Source: Chaetoderma sp. LZ-2023a
Lineage: Eukaryota; Mollusca; Caudofoveata; Chaetodermatida; Chaetodermatidae
Direction: 5' to 3'
Assembly: GCA_034401795.1 (NCBI GenBank)
Contig: CM067367.1
Location: 30,573,337-30,637,336 of the forward strand
DNA: 64,000 nt
The position numbers were made by a program, and so were the translations under genes. The notes beneath the pieces were generated by a model. The model saw only the letters and a program-made list of their open reading frames with translations. It was not told the DNA's origin and did not search any database. Of this stretch, positions 41,531 to 53,790 are shown in pieces. Every line of letters begins with the position of its first letter. Within the stretch, counting starts at the first letter, position 1.

Positions 41531-41925
41531 CCTCATTCGAAAACTCTAACATTTTACATGTACTCATCTTGTCCAGACACCGGATGCCAGGCACCATTTG
41601 GATCACTATGTCTCGCCATCTTCTGCTTCGCTAAGGGCTCGACAACTATATTGCACATTTTGGTGAATTTAGAACTATTTTTACCCTCAAATATTTGCAC
41701 CCCACCCAGCCCGTCACCATTTGCATTCATGAAGGTGTATTTTCAAGCGATCAAATGCTTGATAAAGTGGATGTGATGAAAAACAAGGTTTTGTAAGCTA
41801 TACAATTTTTGCAACCACAGTTTTTGTCGAGCCCATAACAAAGTGGAGAATAGCGAGACATAGCAATCCAAGTGGCATCTGGCATCCAGAATAATGAGTA
41901 AAATGTTAGAGTTTTCGATTGAGGG
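41531..41925. mobile_element. Foldback element with ~110-bp diverged inverted arms
   Basis: Left arm 41531-41646 (TCGAAAACTCTAACATTTTA, then GGATGCCAGGCACCATTTGG, then GGGCTCGACAA) matches the reverse complement of 41823-41925 at roughly 80% by eye, with a ~175-bp spacer. No ORF. Confidence 0.75.
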
Positions 41926-41945
41926 ACAATGTCAACAGGGCTCGA

Positions 41946-41990
41946 CAACACACATGCACGCACGCACGCGCACGCACGCACGCATGCACC
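41946..41990. repeat. (CGCA)n microsatellite
   Basis: CACGCACGCACGCGCACGCA-type units next to the foldback element. Confidence 0.85.
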
Positions 41991-42301
41991 AAATTGTGGA
42001 AAGGGAGATGGCATAACTAAGGGCGTAATTCCTTAAGCACGGATGCAGAGTGGGTGCGGCTTTTCACAGGGGTTCTGCCATTCTGGTAGGTGTTTAATTG
42101 CCTGCTTATAATTCCATAGACATGGGTGTTTTCCTATAAAAATTAATAATAGGTACGAATAAGTGTGTCAGTACTGACTACTACCTTGCAAATGTGCGCA
42201 GCTCATTGATCAATAACAACCTGAGGCCATCACAAAAATTTCCACTTTGCATGCCGCTCCATGTGTGCATGCGTCTGCGCTTATCAAATTATCATCTTTA
42301 A

Positions 42302-42480
42302 ATTTCACTTCAAGAGGGTACTTACCTCCCTAATACTCTTTGATATTGCTAAATATCGGCTTTCACTCAATAAACACTCAGAATAAAAACAGTTAGGTGC
42401 CCCTACTGGGCAGGGAGTCAGAGTGTAGTCCGGTGGATGCCAGCCCCACCACCGCGCATGCGCAGACTAGCACTTCCTCT
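42302..42480 (+). repeat. DIRS copy C left inverted terminal repeat
   Basis: ATTTCACTTCAAGAGGGTAC to CACTTCCTCT, complementary to the right repeat apart from the tip. Keeps GCGCATGCGC. Confidence 0.88.
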
Positions 42481-42588
42481 TTGCTAATTTATTGGCAGAG
42501 GGTGAACACATGCTTTGTGCTTTACGCTTTTCACTTGTATTCTAAGTCAATTTTAAGCAGTTAAATAGAGGTTTGAACACCTGTTGTG

Positions 42589-42639
42589 ATGTCTGAGAGA
42601 GTGACTTCACCGGAGGAGGGCCCAGGACCTATCCATCAG
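42589..42639 (+). CDS. DIRS copy C ORF1, putative first exon
   Basis: MSERVTSPEEGPGPIHQ, 51 nt, donor CAG|GTGACT, as in the other copies. Confidence 0.55.
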
Positions 42640-43396
42640 GTGACTTCTATTATATTTTAGCGAGTTTTTCCCGGTGTAATGTGTTTCCGGGACTCACATT
42701 TACCGTGATAAGCGCCTAGTATAGTTGTTTTATTTCAACATGGTGCTATATAATACTAATCTCTCTTTGTGTTTATGTCCACAGGTATCTGTCAGGATAT
42801 GTAATGGACATCACAGCATCAGAGGGTTTGTTTCTCTCCACCAAGGTTCCATTTCCTACTAATACTGTTAGGTTATCTAACCAAAAAGTCTATGTCCAGT
42901 GATTCGGAGGCCTCGTATGAAGGTCTTCTCACTTTGCCCTCTTGATCCAATTCCTTCCCCTAAAGGTGGAGAGAGTTAAGAGGCGTAGTCTTGGTGGAGT
43001 GTTCCAGTTCATCACGTTGGATGGTTTGTCTATACAAAGAGTCAGGTATTCTAGTTCATGATATGAGGTGATGTTAATTATTTTAAACTGTAATTGCCAT
43101 TGTTATCATTGTGTATCTGATGTTTGTGTAGTCTGAATATCTATCCTGAAGATGTTCTGGTTATGAATACAATTCGTCCTTACACCTGGATGATTGTTTT
43201 GGATCGATTTAATTTCTGTCATGGGATTAATGACGTCATAATCAGCCTTGCGCTTTATTAACAATTAAAGTTTTGTCCAACGCTGGTTTTCAGATGATTT
43301 GTGATCCTTATGATCATTTCGCTCTCTTTTAGTTTGGTTTTGAGTTTCTAACTTTAACTAAATTGCTCATTGTCCTCGTCCTTTGTCCTGTTTCAG

Positions 43397-45337
43397 AGAC
43401 CTGGTTGCTCGTCCTGTGGGCATTTTCTGAAAGAAAAATTCATCCCGCATCTTTGCTTTCATTGTAGCCCCTGTGGGCCATTGCTCAATTGTGACGTATG
43501 TAAGCATTGGGGGGGGGGGGCGAGCTAATGACCGAATTTTTATGCTTGCAGGCTAAGGTCAAGGTTGTGGAGGAGGAGAGGAAGCAAAAGAGAGAGGGTG
43601 TGAGTAAAAAGGGTAAGAGGAAGGCCTCGTCCTCAGTGGACATGGTGGCCTTCCGTAGTGAGATGTTGGGAGAGATGAAGAGGACAATAAAGGATTTGGT
43701 TCCAGAGTTGCTTCGTGGCATGCTTCCTGGACCAAATCCTTTGTTGTCCTCATCATCTGCTTCAGAGCAGATAATCCCCGCCTCTGAATCTGGTTTCCTT
43801 AGGCCGCTACCAGTTTTCGATGATTCAGAGGTGGCCCCCATTAGTGGGGGTGTTCCACGACCCTGGCAGCAGGCTTGCCGCGCCGAGTGGTCGTGGACGG
43901 CTGTCGCTGGAACCTGCTGGCTGCTTATCAGCCCAGGGGTATCCGCACGCCGCAGGTGCCATTACCTCCTATGGCACCTTTCCTGGCCAGTCCGGGTTAG
44001 CTCTCTTTGCTGACCCGGAGTCTAATCTTTCTGGCCAGGAAGAAGAGGATTATCTGTTAGGGTCACCATCTGAGGACGTGGCCATGGATTTTGACGTCTG
44101 TGCACCCCTCGCGGGGAATACAGGCGACATGATCCATGGTTCTACTCACGCAGGAGTAGAATCCACGGCTCAGAGGGTGGCCCTGGGCGGTGCTGATGGT
44201 CAGCTGTTCCGCATACCTCGGCTTGCCGAGAGTATTGCTGGTGCTGGCCGGGGCCGTGGTGGGGTGGTAGCTACCCCGCGCTCTACCACGGCGCCTGCTC
44301 CTGGACATGCCAGTCAGATTACCATGCCTGCTCTTTCGGGCCTGCATGCTTTCTCTGGCTTGCCAGGAGTGTCAGCTTATCCGCCGTCAAGCTCTGCTGC
44401 GTGTGCTCAGGAGGAAGACGAAGGCCCTCGTCTAGTAGAGCACTCGCAGTTAGCCACGGAGGGGGATTGGTCTGACGCTTGTCAATGGCTGATAAGTGTT
44501 AGGCCAGACCTGCCCATGGAGCAGTCTGCTAGCCAGCGAGACCACAGGCCATGGTTAGCTGGTAAGGCGACTGCTAGCGTTATGCCATCTCTGCCGTTAG
44601 CAGAGCATATCGTGGATATGTTCTCGGCGGCGGAGACGTCCATTAAGGTGAATGGGCGTCTCGCAAAGGCCCCTCGCGAGGTAGCAAGGCGCTGCCGCAT
44701 CGTTCCCGTGGATTAACAGAGGTACGGTGTGGTGCCCAAGCCTAGCGTGGATGACCGCGCGGCTTTGGGTGAGGATGCGCGACCAGGCTCCCATTCTGAC
44801 ACGGGAGCTTTGTGTTCGAACGCAACGCGTTCGGCCAATGCCGCGTTGCGGGATGCGGAGAGTGGGAGAGTGTCTATTGCGGCGCTGTCTCATGTCTCCC
44901 AGCTGTTACAGGGGGTGGTAACAGCATCCGCATCACGCCAACCGAGCCCGGTCACAGTCCAGAGAGCCATCCAGGATGGTATCAACCTGGCTCTGGACTG
45001 TATGACTCGGGCGGTGACCAGGAGTGTCCTGGCGAGGCGCACGTTTGCGTTGGATAACCTGTGCCCATCCCAGGACCTGTACAATAGGCTACTGCGTACG
45101 CCTATGGCAGGTCCTGGTCTCTTTGGAGGTGAGGGATGTAGGCACCTCCAGGAGACGGTTACTCTGGTCAATAACCAGAGGGCACTGCGCGAACAGTTTG
45201 AGGTGCTCCGTAGGGAGCGCGTTCGCGCTGCACCTCCTGCGTATCATCCCCTGCAGGCTCCTCAGGCGCAGGCAGCCACCTGCGCACCGAGTTGCGCGTG
45301 GTGCTGGTCGTGGCGTGCGAGGATCTGGTCGTGGTAA
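43397..45337 (+). pseudogene. DIRS copy C ORF1, multiply broken
   Basis: After TTTCAG|AGACCT the Cys cluster is kept (GCSSCGHF, HLCFHCSPCG, NCDVCKHW). A 12-G run at 43509-43520 shifts the frame relative to copies A/B (7 G). An extra C near 43840 shifts it again. A TAA at 44714 replaces the Tyr codon of the LDYQRYG motif. Further frame changes follow to 45337. The sequence remains clearly homologous throughout, so the decay is recent relative to insertion. Confidence 0.85.
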
Positions 45338-48282
45338 TCGTGCCTGATGGGCCGGTTACCGCGGTGAGAACCACTCCGGTGTTTCTGGCGAAGGAGACAG
45401 TGCCACTCTTGCACTCCTTATGGCCACCTCTCTCCCTAAGTGGACCGGTGGGAGGCCGGCTGGCCGACCACATGCAAGAGTGGGAACGGTTGACTCAGGA
45501 CCGTTTAGTCTTGCGATGGCTTTCAGTCGGGTATCATCCCGATTGGATGACAGGCCCGCCATCGCGGCTGTCTCTGCTGCCAATCTGGACTCCAAATCCG
45601 AGAGATCCAGATCAAAGGTTGTGTATCGAGGACGAGATAAACTCCCTCATACAAAAAGGAGCAATTCAGCCGGCACAGAAGTGTCCGGGCTTCTATTCAA
45701 CCGTGTTCTTAGTGACAAAAAACACCGGAGGGTGGAGACCAATTCTCAATCTCAAGCCATTGAACAAGTTCATCGAGACGCCCAGTTTCAAGATGGAGAC
45801 TGTGCGCTCGGTGTTGGCGGGGTTAGAGAAGGGAATGTGGACAGCTTCAATAGATTTGAAGGATGCTTATTTCCACATCCCCATAGTGAGGAGTTTCCGT
45901 CGCTTCCTGAGATTTGCATTCCAGGGCAGACAGTGGGAATTCAGGGTGTTGCCCTTCGGAATTTACACGGCTCTTCGGGTTTTCACCCGTGTGGTTCTTG
46001 CGATTACCGCATACCTCCGCAGGAGAAGCATAGCAGTCCACACGTACATAGACGACTTGCTGTTAAAGGCACACACCCAGGGAAGTTTATCGGCCAATCT
46101 GGAGATTGTTTTGAAGACTCTCACAGACTTAGGCTGGATGACCAATTTCCAAAAATCGGAGCTGACTCCATCCCGGAAGTTTGTTTACCTGGGGATGTTC
46201 TTCGATCTAGAGATAGGATATGTTTATCCTACTCAGGAGAGAGTTCATACACTCATCTCAGTAATTCAGTCAGTGTGCGACAGTCGTCATGTCCTGGCAC
46301 AGGTTTACTTGAGAATGCTGGGGTTGATGGTTTCGTTGGAACCAGTCATTCCTCAGACTGCCTTATGCAGGCGGCCGATCCAGTTATTTCCCATGATGCA
46401 ATGGACCCAGAGTACAGGTTCACTGGACTCGAAAGTGTCAGTTTTGGCGCCTCTAATTCACCACCTGCAATGGTGGTTGAACACAGAGAATCTCCTGGTG
46501 GGGGTTATGCTAACCCCTACTCACCCTCAGGTAACTGTGTATACAGATGCCTCGATGGAGGGGTGGGGAGCTTGCCTGGAAGAATCCACGATATCAGGGC
46601 TTTGGGATCTGGAACAGTCAAAGGAACATATCAATCTACTGGAACTAAGGGCAGTAGTCCTGGGCCTGGAACATTTCTTACAGAAAGTTCAGGGCAAGAT
46701 TGTTCTTATTCGTTCAGACAACTCAACAGTAGTGACTTACCTAAACCGCCAGGGCGGAACGAAGTCGCCCAGTCTCTGTATGATGACATGGAGACTGCTT
46801 TGTTGGTGCCTGGATCACAGGATTACCTTGAAAGCAGTTCATATTGTGGGAAGGATGAGTGTTTTACCCACGGAATGGCAACTAAATCAATGTGTGGCGG
46901 ATTGTCGGTTCGACCATTGGGGGAAACCCAACATCGATTTTCGCAACGAAGAGGAATGCGAAGATGACGACGTACGTCTCTCCGATTCCAGATCCAAGCG
47001 CTTTCGCAACAGATGCGTTAGCTATCAGTTGGGCGGGAATGTATGCATACGCATTCCCTCCAGCAATCCTGATTCCAAAAATTCTTCAGAAAATCAGACA
47101 GGAGGAGTGCTAAGTGCTTCTGATCGCCCCAGATCGGCCAAGCCGATCATGGTATACGGATCTGCTGGACCTTCTGGTATGCAATCCGGTTCCTCTGCCT
47201 CTGATGGACGACATTATCTTCCAGGGCAAGGCCCTTCACAACAATCTGTCAATGTTCCGATTGACTGCGTGGATGTTGTCAAGGAATCTAGAATTAAGGA
47301 CGGCTTTTCTGAGCAAGCAGCCATGTTTATGGCCAAAGCCAGGAGGGGGTCAACCTCCAGAGCATATAATTATAAAATCAACAGATTTGCAGAGTGGTGC
47401 TCAAAAAGATGTATTGATCCAATGGATTCATCTATTCAGGTAGTAGCTGATTTCCTCTGTCACCTGGATGATGCCTATAGCCTCAAGCCTAACTCTATTG
47501 CTGGTTATAAGTCAGCTTTAATGACTGTTATCCCTTGCTTGGCAAATAGGGGAAGTGATGAAGTAAGTACATTAAATGTATTAATTAAAGGCATGGGCAA
47601 TCTAAGACCAAGGAATCCCCCAGTGATTCCGTCTTGGAGTTTATCTCTAGTGCTTCAGGTACTAGGTGATAAGCCTTTTGAACCACTTACTTCCATTTCT
47701 ATGAAAATGTTAACTCTTAAAACTGTATTTTTAATTGCTGCGGCCTCGGCTAGGCGTAGGAGTGAAATTCATGCCTTATCAGCCGAGGACGACCGGTTTG
47801 TGGTTACACGGGAAGGCCTTAAGCTTCTACCTAGGACTAATTTCTTGGCTAAGAATCAGTCGTTGAAATATCCAGGTCAACCTATTGTTTTGCCAGCTTT
47901 AACTAGATATGATCCTAATTCTAAAGCATGGTGTCCCGTCCGGGCGCTGCTCCGGTACAAACATCGTACATCGGAGTGGCGCACCGACCAGTCAGCGTTA
48001 TGGTTGTCATATATTGAACCCCATGGCAGGGCGTCGAAGGACACCATTTCCAGGTGGATTGTAGAATGTATTCAGTTTTGTCATAAATCCGCCACCGGGA
48101 AGCAGGTTGACGTGGCCAAGGCTCACAGTGTCCGCGGCGTAGTAACATCCACTGCCCTATTTAATGGGGTCCCTGTGGATGACATTATGTCGGTTGCTCA
48201 GTGGCACTGTGAGTCAAGTTTTACAGACCATTATCTCTGTGACACCTCTAATCCTCTCGCCTTGTCGATTTTGAAAAAATAA
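45292..48282 (+). pseudogene. DIRS copy C fused RT-RNase H / YR frame (996 codons)
   Basis: One uninterrupted frame from ~45292 to TAA 48282. RT motifs are present (DLKDAYFHIPI, YIDDLLL with Leu for Trp after the two Asp). RNase H has TDAS, LLELRAVV and SDNSTVV. A 33-nt in-frame deletion at ~46853 has removed the LLADSLSRR motif. A 2-nt deletion at ~46939 (IDFRNEE for IDLFATK) throws the RT frame into the YR frame, so the Dam-like block is read out of frame and the product continues into a full YR (AHSVRGVV, QWHCESSFTDHYLCD). The YR part looks catalytically complete. RNase H and the Dam-like region are not. The fusion is the product of deletions, not an ancestral gene. Confidence 0.88.
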
Positions 48283-48816
48283 CTAGGTGTACATTATTTG
48301 ATGAGGTTTCCTCATTGCTTATATATTTCACAATTAATTATTGGAAACAACCACTTTTTTGGCACTGCATCAGTCTTCACCACTGGGAAGATGATGTCAG
48401 CACCCAAGTTCAACAAGGTCAGTCTTGTTCATGTGTTGTCCATTGTTGATTGTATTGTCACGTTACCCGTTGTTATTAGCATGATGATGGTTTGTGTGTT
48501 TAGTGGTTCATTATTGAGAGTATACGAAAATGGAGCTTTTTCGTCTCTGTCCTGTAGTACATGGCACTTGTACGTAGAGAGCGTATGGGACATTGAGGTC
48601 ATTCGAGTCTTCCTCCCAGGAAGTGGGGGGGGGGTAGCGCATATGACATTCGGCCATCTCTCTTACATCGGTTGTGTTATCCGATGGTTGGTCAAATCCT
48701 GACTGTGTTTTCACACAGTTTCAGAAGTTTAAGTGCCTTAAACGCAGAAAAGCGTATAGGGATGAGCTGGTCTTTTGACCTCACCTCCCTCCCGCCGAAT
48801 TCCCTGTCGAATTCTG
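48283..48816 (+). other. DIRS copy C 3' untranslated region
   Basis: Homologous to A/B. The AATAAA of A/B at the YR stop reads AATAAC here. Confidence 0.65.
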
Positions 48817-48920
48817 GCAATATCAAAGAGTATTAGGAAGGTAAGTATACTCTTGAAGTGAAATAAACGAAATCAAGGATTTCTTTTTTCACGAGAGAGT
48901 TGATACTTACCTCCCTAATA
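48817..48920 (+). repeat. DIRS copy C internal complementary region (ICR)
   Basis: AAGTATACTCTTGAAGTGAA joined to TAAACGAAATCAAGGATTTC. Both halves are the complements of the two element tips. Confidence 0.93.
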
Positions 48921-48970
48921 CGGACCCGGCCTCTCCACCCCACAGAGGCTCGGTCTTCAGGCTTTTAATA

Positions 48971-49162
48971 GAAGGAAGTGCTAGTCTGCGCATGCGCGGT
49001 GGTGGGGCTGGCATCCGCCGGACTGCACTCTGACTCCCTGCCCAGTAGGGGCACCTAACTGTTTTAATCTGAGTGTTTATTGAGTGAAAGCCGATATTTA
49101 GCAAGTATTATGGAGGTAAGTATCAGCTCTCTCGTGAAAAAAGAAATCCTAGATTTCGTTTA
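48971..49162 (+). repeat. DIRS copy C right inverted terminal repeat
   Basis: GAAGGAAGTGCTAGTCTGCG to CGTTTA. Compared with its left partner it lacks several bases before GTATTATGGAGG, so the pair has begun to diverge. Confidence 0.88.
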
Positions 49163-50182
49163 AACATTTTCTTCAATTTTGAATGATATACGAAAGCTTT
49201 CCTGTTGAATACTTTGAACACAATTTGCTAGGAAGCCATTGCTGCCAAGCCATTACTGCCTATAGCAGCAATAGCTTTTTTCAAGCAAATTGGATTCAAG
49301 ATATTTAACAGCATTGTTTGGAAATTGGTTATTTCTGAACTATAGTGATAGTGTAACCTGATGCAAGCCATTTCAGCCATGGCAATAGATGACACAAATC
49401 TAAATCTATTAACTTATATTAGTAGCAAAAGCATTGGTATTAATGCAATGGGGAAATAAAAATTTGCAATTGCATCCTTAGGTGACTGGAAAAATACGTT
49501 GGTAAATTTTCCTGAAAATGTTCTTTTTAGAAAATTTTCCGAGACAGCACTAGTCTTGACCCCAAGAGTCAGGTGGTCTCTTGGTGAGCTTTGACTGCAT
49601 TTAGTCCTATCAGTGATATCATAGTTGGGCTTTTTGGCATGTTTGGAGTCTTGGAACTCATTATTTTGCATGTTTGCCTGCATTTGTATTATTGGCAGTA
49701 TAAAATCGTGATCACCCTTTACTGGACAAGATTTGCAAAAAATGTATGACCATTTCAAGACACTATTTTTGTACAAAAATTTACCACTGGAATGACTGGC
49801 TCGGATATCGAGCCAGTCATCCCAGTTGTAAAGTTTCAAAAATAGTCTTCTCTTTGCCTTGGCCAGTAAATCGTTAATAATAATGTGGTATAATCACATA
49901 GTTCGTTTTATGGTTTTCACTGCACCAACCCATTCACCGACAAATCCCAGAAAAGTAAATGCTTTACGATGTATAACATATGTTGTTGAATATTCTGAAA
50001 CTAATGCTGCCTAAAGCTTACACACTACTGCATAGGCAGCAGTGTCTTCCAGTCATATAATTTCAAAATATTCTACAGCTTTCCTGTTTGTTTGCCTGAA
50101 ATTGAGATACTGGGAAGTTTTCAGTGAATGGGTTATGGACAGATAACTGATGTAGTAGCATTGTTCTATATTTTCGTCTCAG
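49163..50182. other. FCSK intron 4, distal part with hairpin MITEs
   Basis: A family-2 hairpin at about 49203-49315 (GTTGAATACTTTGAACACAA ... ATTTAACAGC), a family-1 MITE at about 49715-49880 centred on GGCTCGGATATCGAGCC, and another family-2 hairpin at 49984-50082. No ORF supported. Confidence 0.7.
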
Positions 50183-50255
50183 ATTGCAGTTAATGCACCT
50201 CCTGGTGTGTGGGTCTGCAGTACAGAGATGATCTTTACAGTCCCTCATGACTTCA
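50183..50255 (+). CDS. FCSK: L-fucose kinase, coding exon 5
   Basis: CGTCTCAG|ATTGCA to CTTCA|GTGAGT, 24 codons plus one base: IAVNAPPGVWVCSTEMIFTV, then PHDF. The P-P-G-V-W-V-C-S-T-[DE]-M block is diagnostic for the fucokinase N-terminal domain. The leftover A joins AG of exon 6 to make Lys, which fixes the phase. Confidence 0.92.
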
Positions 50256-50865
50256 GTGAGTAGGTTTACATGTATTCAATATCAGATTCTGCGCATCTAC
50301 TTTATGAATTTACTTTAGACTCCCAACAGTTAAAGCTGCTATGTCACAGTATTTCATTATTGCAAATCAGTCTCTAGGCTATATATATCATCTCATTGTG
50401 TCAGGAGAAGTTCATATTTGCACAATGCCGCCAATAAATCGATTTAATTCCACGTTACCGCGATCGTCAAATAGGGCATTTTTGCAGCCATTTTTGATCC
50501 TATCCATCTAGTTTATATTGTATTCAGTGGGCTCAACTTATGTCAATCGGCTATTGTTATAAGATGGATGACTAAAATATGCGAATTAGCTGTAAACAGG
50601 CCAGCAATAATGGTAACGCTCACTGTGTATACGGCGAAGGTGGCTTGCATTATCAGTTTTCGTAACGCGTTCACAATAGTTTTCAAACTATTGCAGTTAT
50701 TACGAAAATGGGCAGCGCAACCCACGTTCATTCATAAGTGTGTCTTACCAGTATTGTGGTATTTTCATTATGGGACTTTCAATTTGAAAAAGCAATCATA
50801 TCCTGATTTTTTGGGAACTCATCTCAGACTACCTTGAAATTATAAATAGATGCGGTATGGATATG

Positions 50866-51041
50866 CACAGGAGTCTGCCGTTTTAGATACGAAAACTCGA
50901 AATCAAAAATGCGAAAACACGGTAGCACTATATACTACTAATATATTTGTGTATATTATATAATTATAGTAGTATATAGTGCTACCGTGTTTTTGTATTT
51001 TTGATTTCGCGTTTTCATATCTAAAATGGCAGACTCCTGTG
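50866..51041. mobile_element. 176-bp MITE with CACAGGAGTCTGCC ends and 7-bp target duplication
   Basis: Arms of ~75 bp are inverted repeats (CACAGGAGTCTGCC ... GGTAGCACTATATACTAC) around an AT-rich centre. GGATATG flanks it at 50859-50865 and 51042-51048. A paralogous unfilled site is present at 51403-51409 (GGATGTG) within a duplicated segment, which confirms the borders. Confidence 0.85.
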
Positions 51042-51089
51042 GGATATGGGAGGGGAAAGAGAGGGATAACTTTTGACAATTTTCGACCG

Positions 51090-53790
51090 GCCGCATGAGT
51101 GACAGATCGGATGTCTGCATGAGTGACGGACTGACAGATAGGCCGACAGACCGAATGACTGACTGCATGAGTGACAGATCGGATGACCAACTGCATGAGT
51201 GACGGACTGACAGACTGCATGATTGACTACTCGGATAGCCGTGTGACTGATGGACTGACGTACATGCCGACCAACTGGACGAGTGATGGACTGCATGAGT
51301 AACATATCTGATAACTGCATGCGTGACGGACTGACCGAATCAAATCCTGATTTTTTGTGACCCCATCTCAGACTACCTTGAAATTACAAATAGATGCAGT
51401 ATGGATGTGGGAGGGGAAAGAGAGCGGTGAATTTTTGACAATTTTTGACCGACCGCATGAGTGACAGATCGGATGACCGACCAATTGCATGAGTGACAGA
51501 TCGGATGACCGAATGACTGCATGAGTGACAGATTAGATGTCTGACTGCATGAGTGATGGGCTGACGGGATGGATGAGTGACAGATCAGATGCCTGCCTGA
51601 GTGACAGATTGCATGATTGACAACTCGGAGAGCTGTGTGACTGATGGTCATGCCGAGCAACCAAACGACTGACTGACCGACCGACCAACTGCATGAGTAA
51701 TAGATCAGATGACCGACTGGATGAGTGATGGACTGACAGACTGCATGAGTGACATATCTGATGACTGCATGTCTGATGGACTGATGGACAGGCCGACTGA
51801 GTGACAGCTCTGAAAGCTGTATGAGTGATGGTCTGATGAACAGGCTGACTGACCGACTGACTGCATGAGAGATAGATCGGATGAGCGACTGACTGCATGA
51901 GTGAAAGATCAGACTGCATCAGTGGTGGACTGCATGAGTGACGGACTGATGGACAGGCTGACAGACCAAACCACCCATCCACCGACTGTTACACCCAATT
52001 ACCGACCAACTGAGTGACCAACCGACCGGCCGCCTGAGCAACTGCATGAGTGACAGACTACATGAGTGACAGATCGGATGACTGCATGAATGACAGATCA
52101 GATGACTGCATGAGTGACAGATCGGATGACTGCATGAGTGACAGTTGGACAGAATGTATGAGTGACATATCGGATCATTGCATGTGTGGCAGATAGGATG
52201 ACTGCATGGGTGATAGACTGACGGACTGCATGAGTGACATATCGAATGACTGCATGAGTGACGGATCGGATGACTGCATGAGTGAGGGATCTGATGACTG
52301 CATGAGTGACAGGCTGACGGAATGCATGAGTGACAGATCGGATGACTGCATGAGTTAGAGACTGACAGACTGTAGGTGTGACATATCAGATGTCTGCATG
52401 AATCACAAATAGGATGACTGCATGAGTGACAGACTGATGGACTGCATGTGTGACAGATCGGATGACTGCATTGGTGACAGATCGGATGACTGCAAGAGCG
52501 ACAAATTGGATGACTCCATGACTGACAGACTGCATGACTGACAGTTCAGATGACTGCATGATTGATGGAATGATTGACAGGCTGACAGACCAAACCACCC
52601 ACCCACCAACTGAGCAACCTGCTGACTGAGCGACTCAGCAACCAACTGACCGCCTGCCCACAGATAGTATGATTGCATGCGTGATAGACTGACAGATAGA
52701 CCGACAAACTGAACGACTGACTGCATGAGTGACAGATCAGATGACCAACTGCATGAGTGATGGACTGACAGACTGCATGAGTAACAGCTTGGATAGCTGT
52801 ATGACTGACTGACGGGCAGACCAACCAACCAACTGACTGACTGACTGACCAACTGTATGAGTAACAGATCAGATGACCGACTACATGACTGACATATTTG
52901 ATGACTGCATGCAGGATGGATTGATGGACAGGCTGACAGGCCGACCAACCGATCGAATGAGTGACCAAGCGACAGACCAACTTACTGCATGAGTGACAGA
53001 GCAGATGACTGCATGAGTGACAGAGCGGTGGGCTGCATGAGTGACGGACATCCTGAGAGACCGAACTACCCACCCATGGAGTGGCCAACCCACTGAGCAA
53101 CTGACCGACTGCATGAGTGACAGATCGGAGGAGTGATAGACTTCTCGACCGACTAAATGACAAACCTGCAGACTACCCACCCGACCAACCACATGGGTGA
53201 CCGACTGCATGAGTGACAGATTGGGTGACTGCATGAGTGACAGATTAGATGGACTGCATGAGTGACATATCGGATAACTGCATGAGTGACAGATAGAATG
53301 CCTGCATGAGTGACAGACTGATTGACTGCATGGGTGACAGATACTGTAGGATGACTGCATGAATGACATATTGGATGACTGCATGAGGGACAGACTGATG
53401 GACCGCATGAGTGACATATCGGATGACTGCATGAGTGACAGATAGGATGAGTGCTAGACTGGTGGACTGCATGAGTGACTGATAGGATGACTGCATGAGT
53501 GACAGACTGATGGACTGCATGAGTGACAGATTAGATGATTGCATGAGTGACAGATCGGGTGACTGCATGAGTGACAAAGCAGATGACTGCATGAGTGACA
53601 GATCAGATGACTGCATGGGTGACAGACTGATGGACTGCATGAGTGACAGATCTGATGACTGCATGAGGAATAGAGACTGACAGTCTAGACTGCATGGGTG
53701 ACAGATCAGATGACCACATGAGTGATAGGTCAGATGACTGCATGAGTGGCGGACAGACAGACAGGCTGACAGACCGAACCACGCACCCAC
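51090..53790. repeat. 24-bp minisatellite, about 2.7 kb
   Basis: Degenerate units of GACTGCATGAGTGACAGATC plus GGAT, with variants (GACTGATG, GGATAGCC) and longer interludes such as the GACCAACCGACC-type blocks. The unit is 24 bp, a multiple of three, and lacks stops in several frames. It therefore yields long chance frames on both strands, for example repeated MSDRSDDC on + and SLMQSSDL on -. These are not supported as genes. Confidence 0.93.

Larger units (their letters stand above)
42302..49162 (+). mobile_element. DIRS-type retrotransposon, copy C (complete ends, defective)
   Basis: About 6,861 bp in FCSK intron 4, sense. Left terminal repeat 42302-42480, ICR 48817-48920, right terminal repeat ~48971-49162 (shorter than in A/B by the GCCAATAATCTAGTCA part). 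It shares C/D-specific traits with copy D: MSER- first exon, no ATG at MATETVPLL, and a long G run. ORF1 is broken at several points. RT and YR are fused in one frame by deletions. Confidence 0.94.

Noticed and set aside
51021..53790. Overlapping long frames on both strands in the 24-bp minisatellite
   Set aside because: They arise from a stop-free tandem unit of 24 bp. No domain, no non-repetitive part and no plausible start context.
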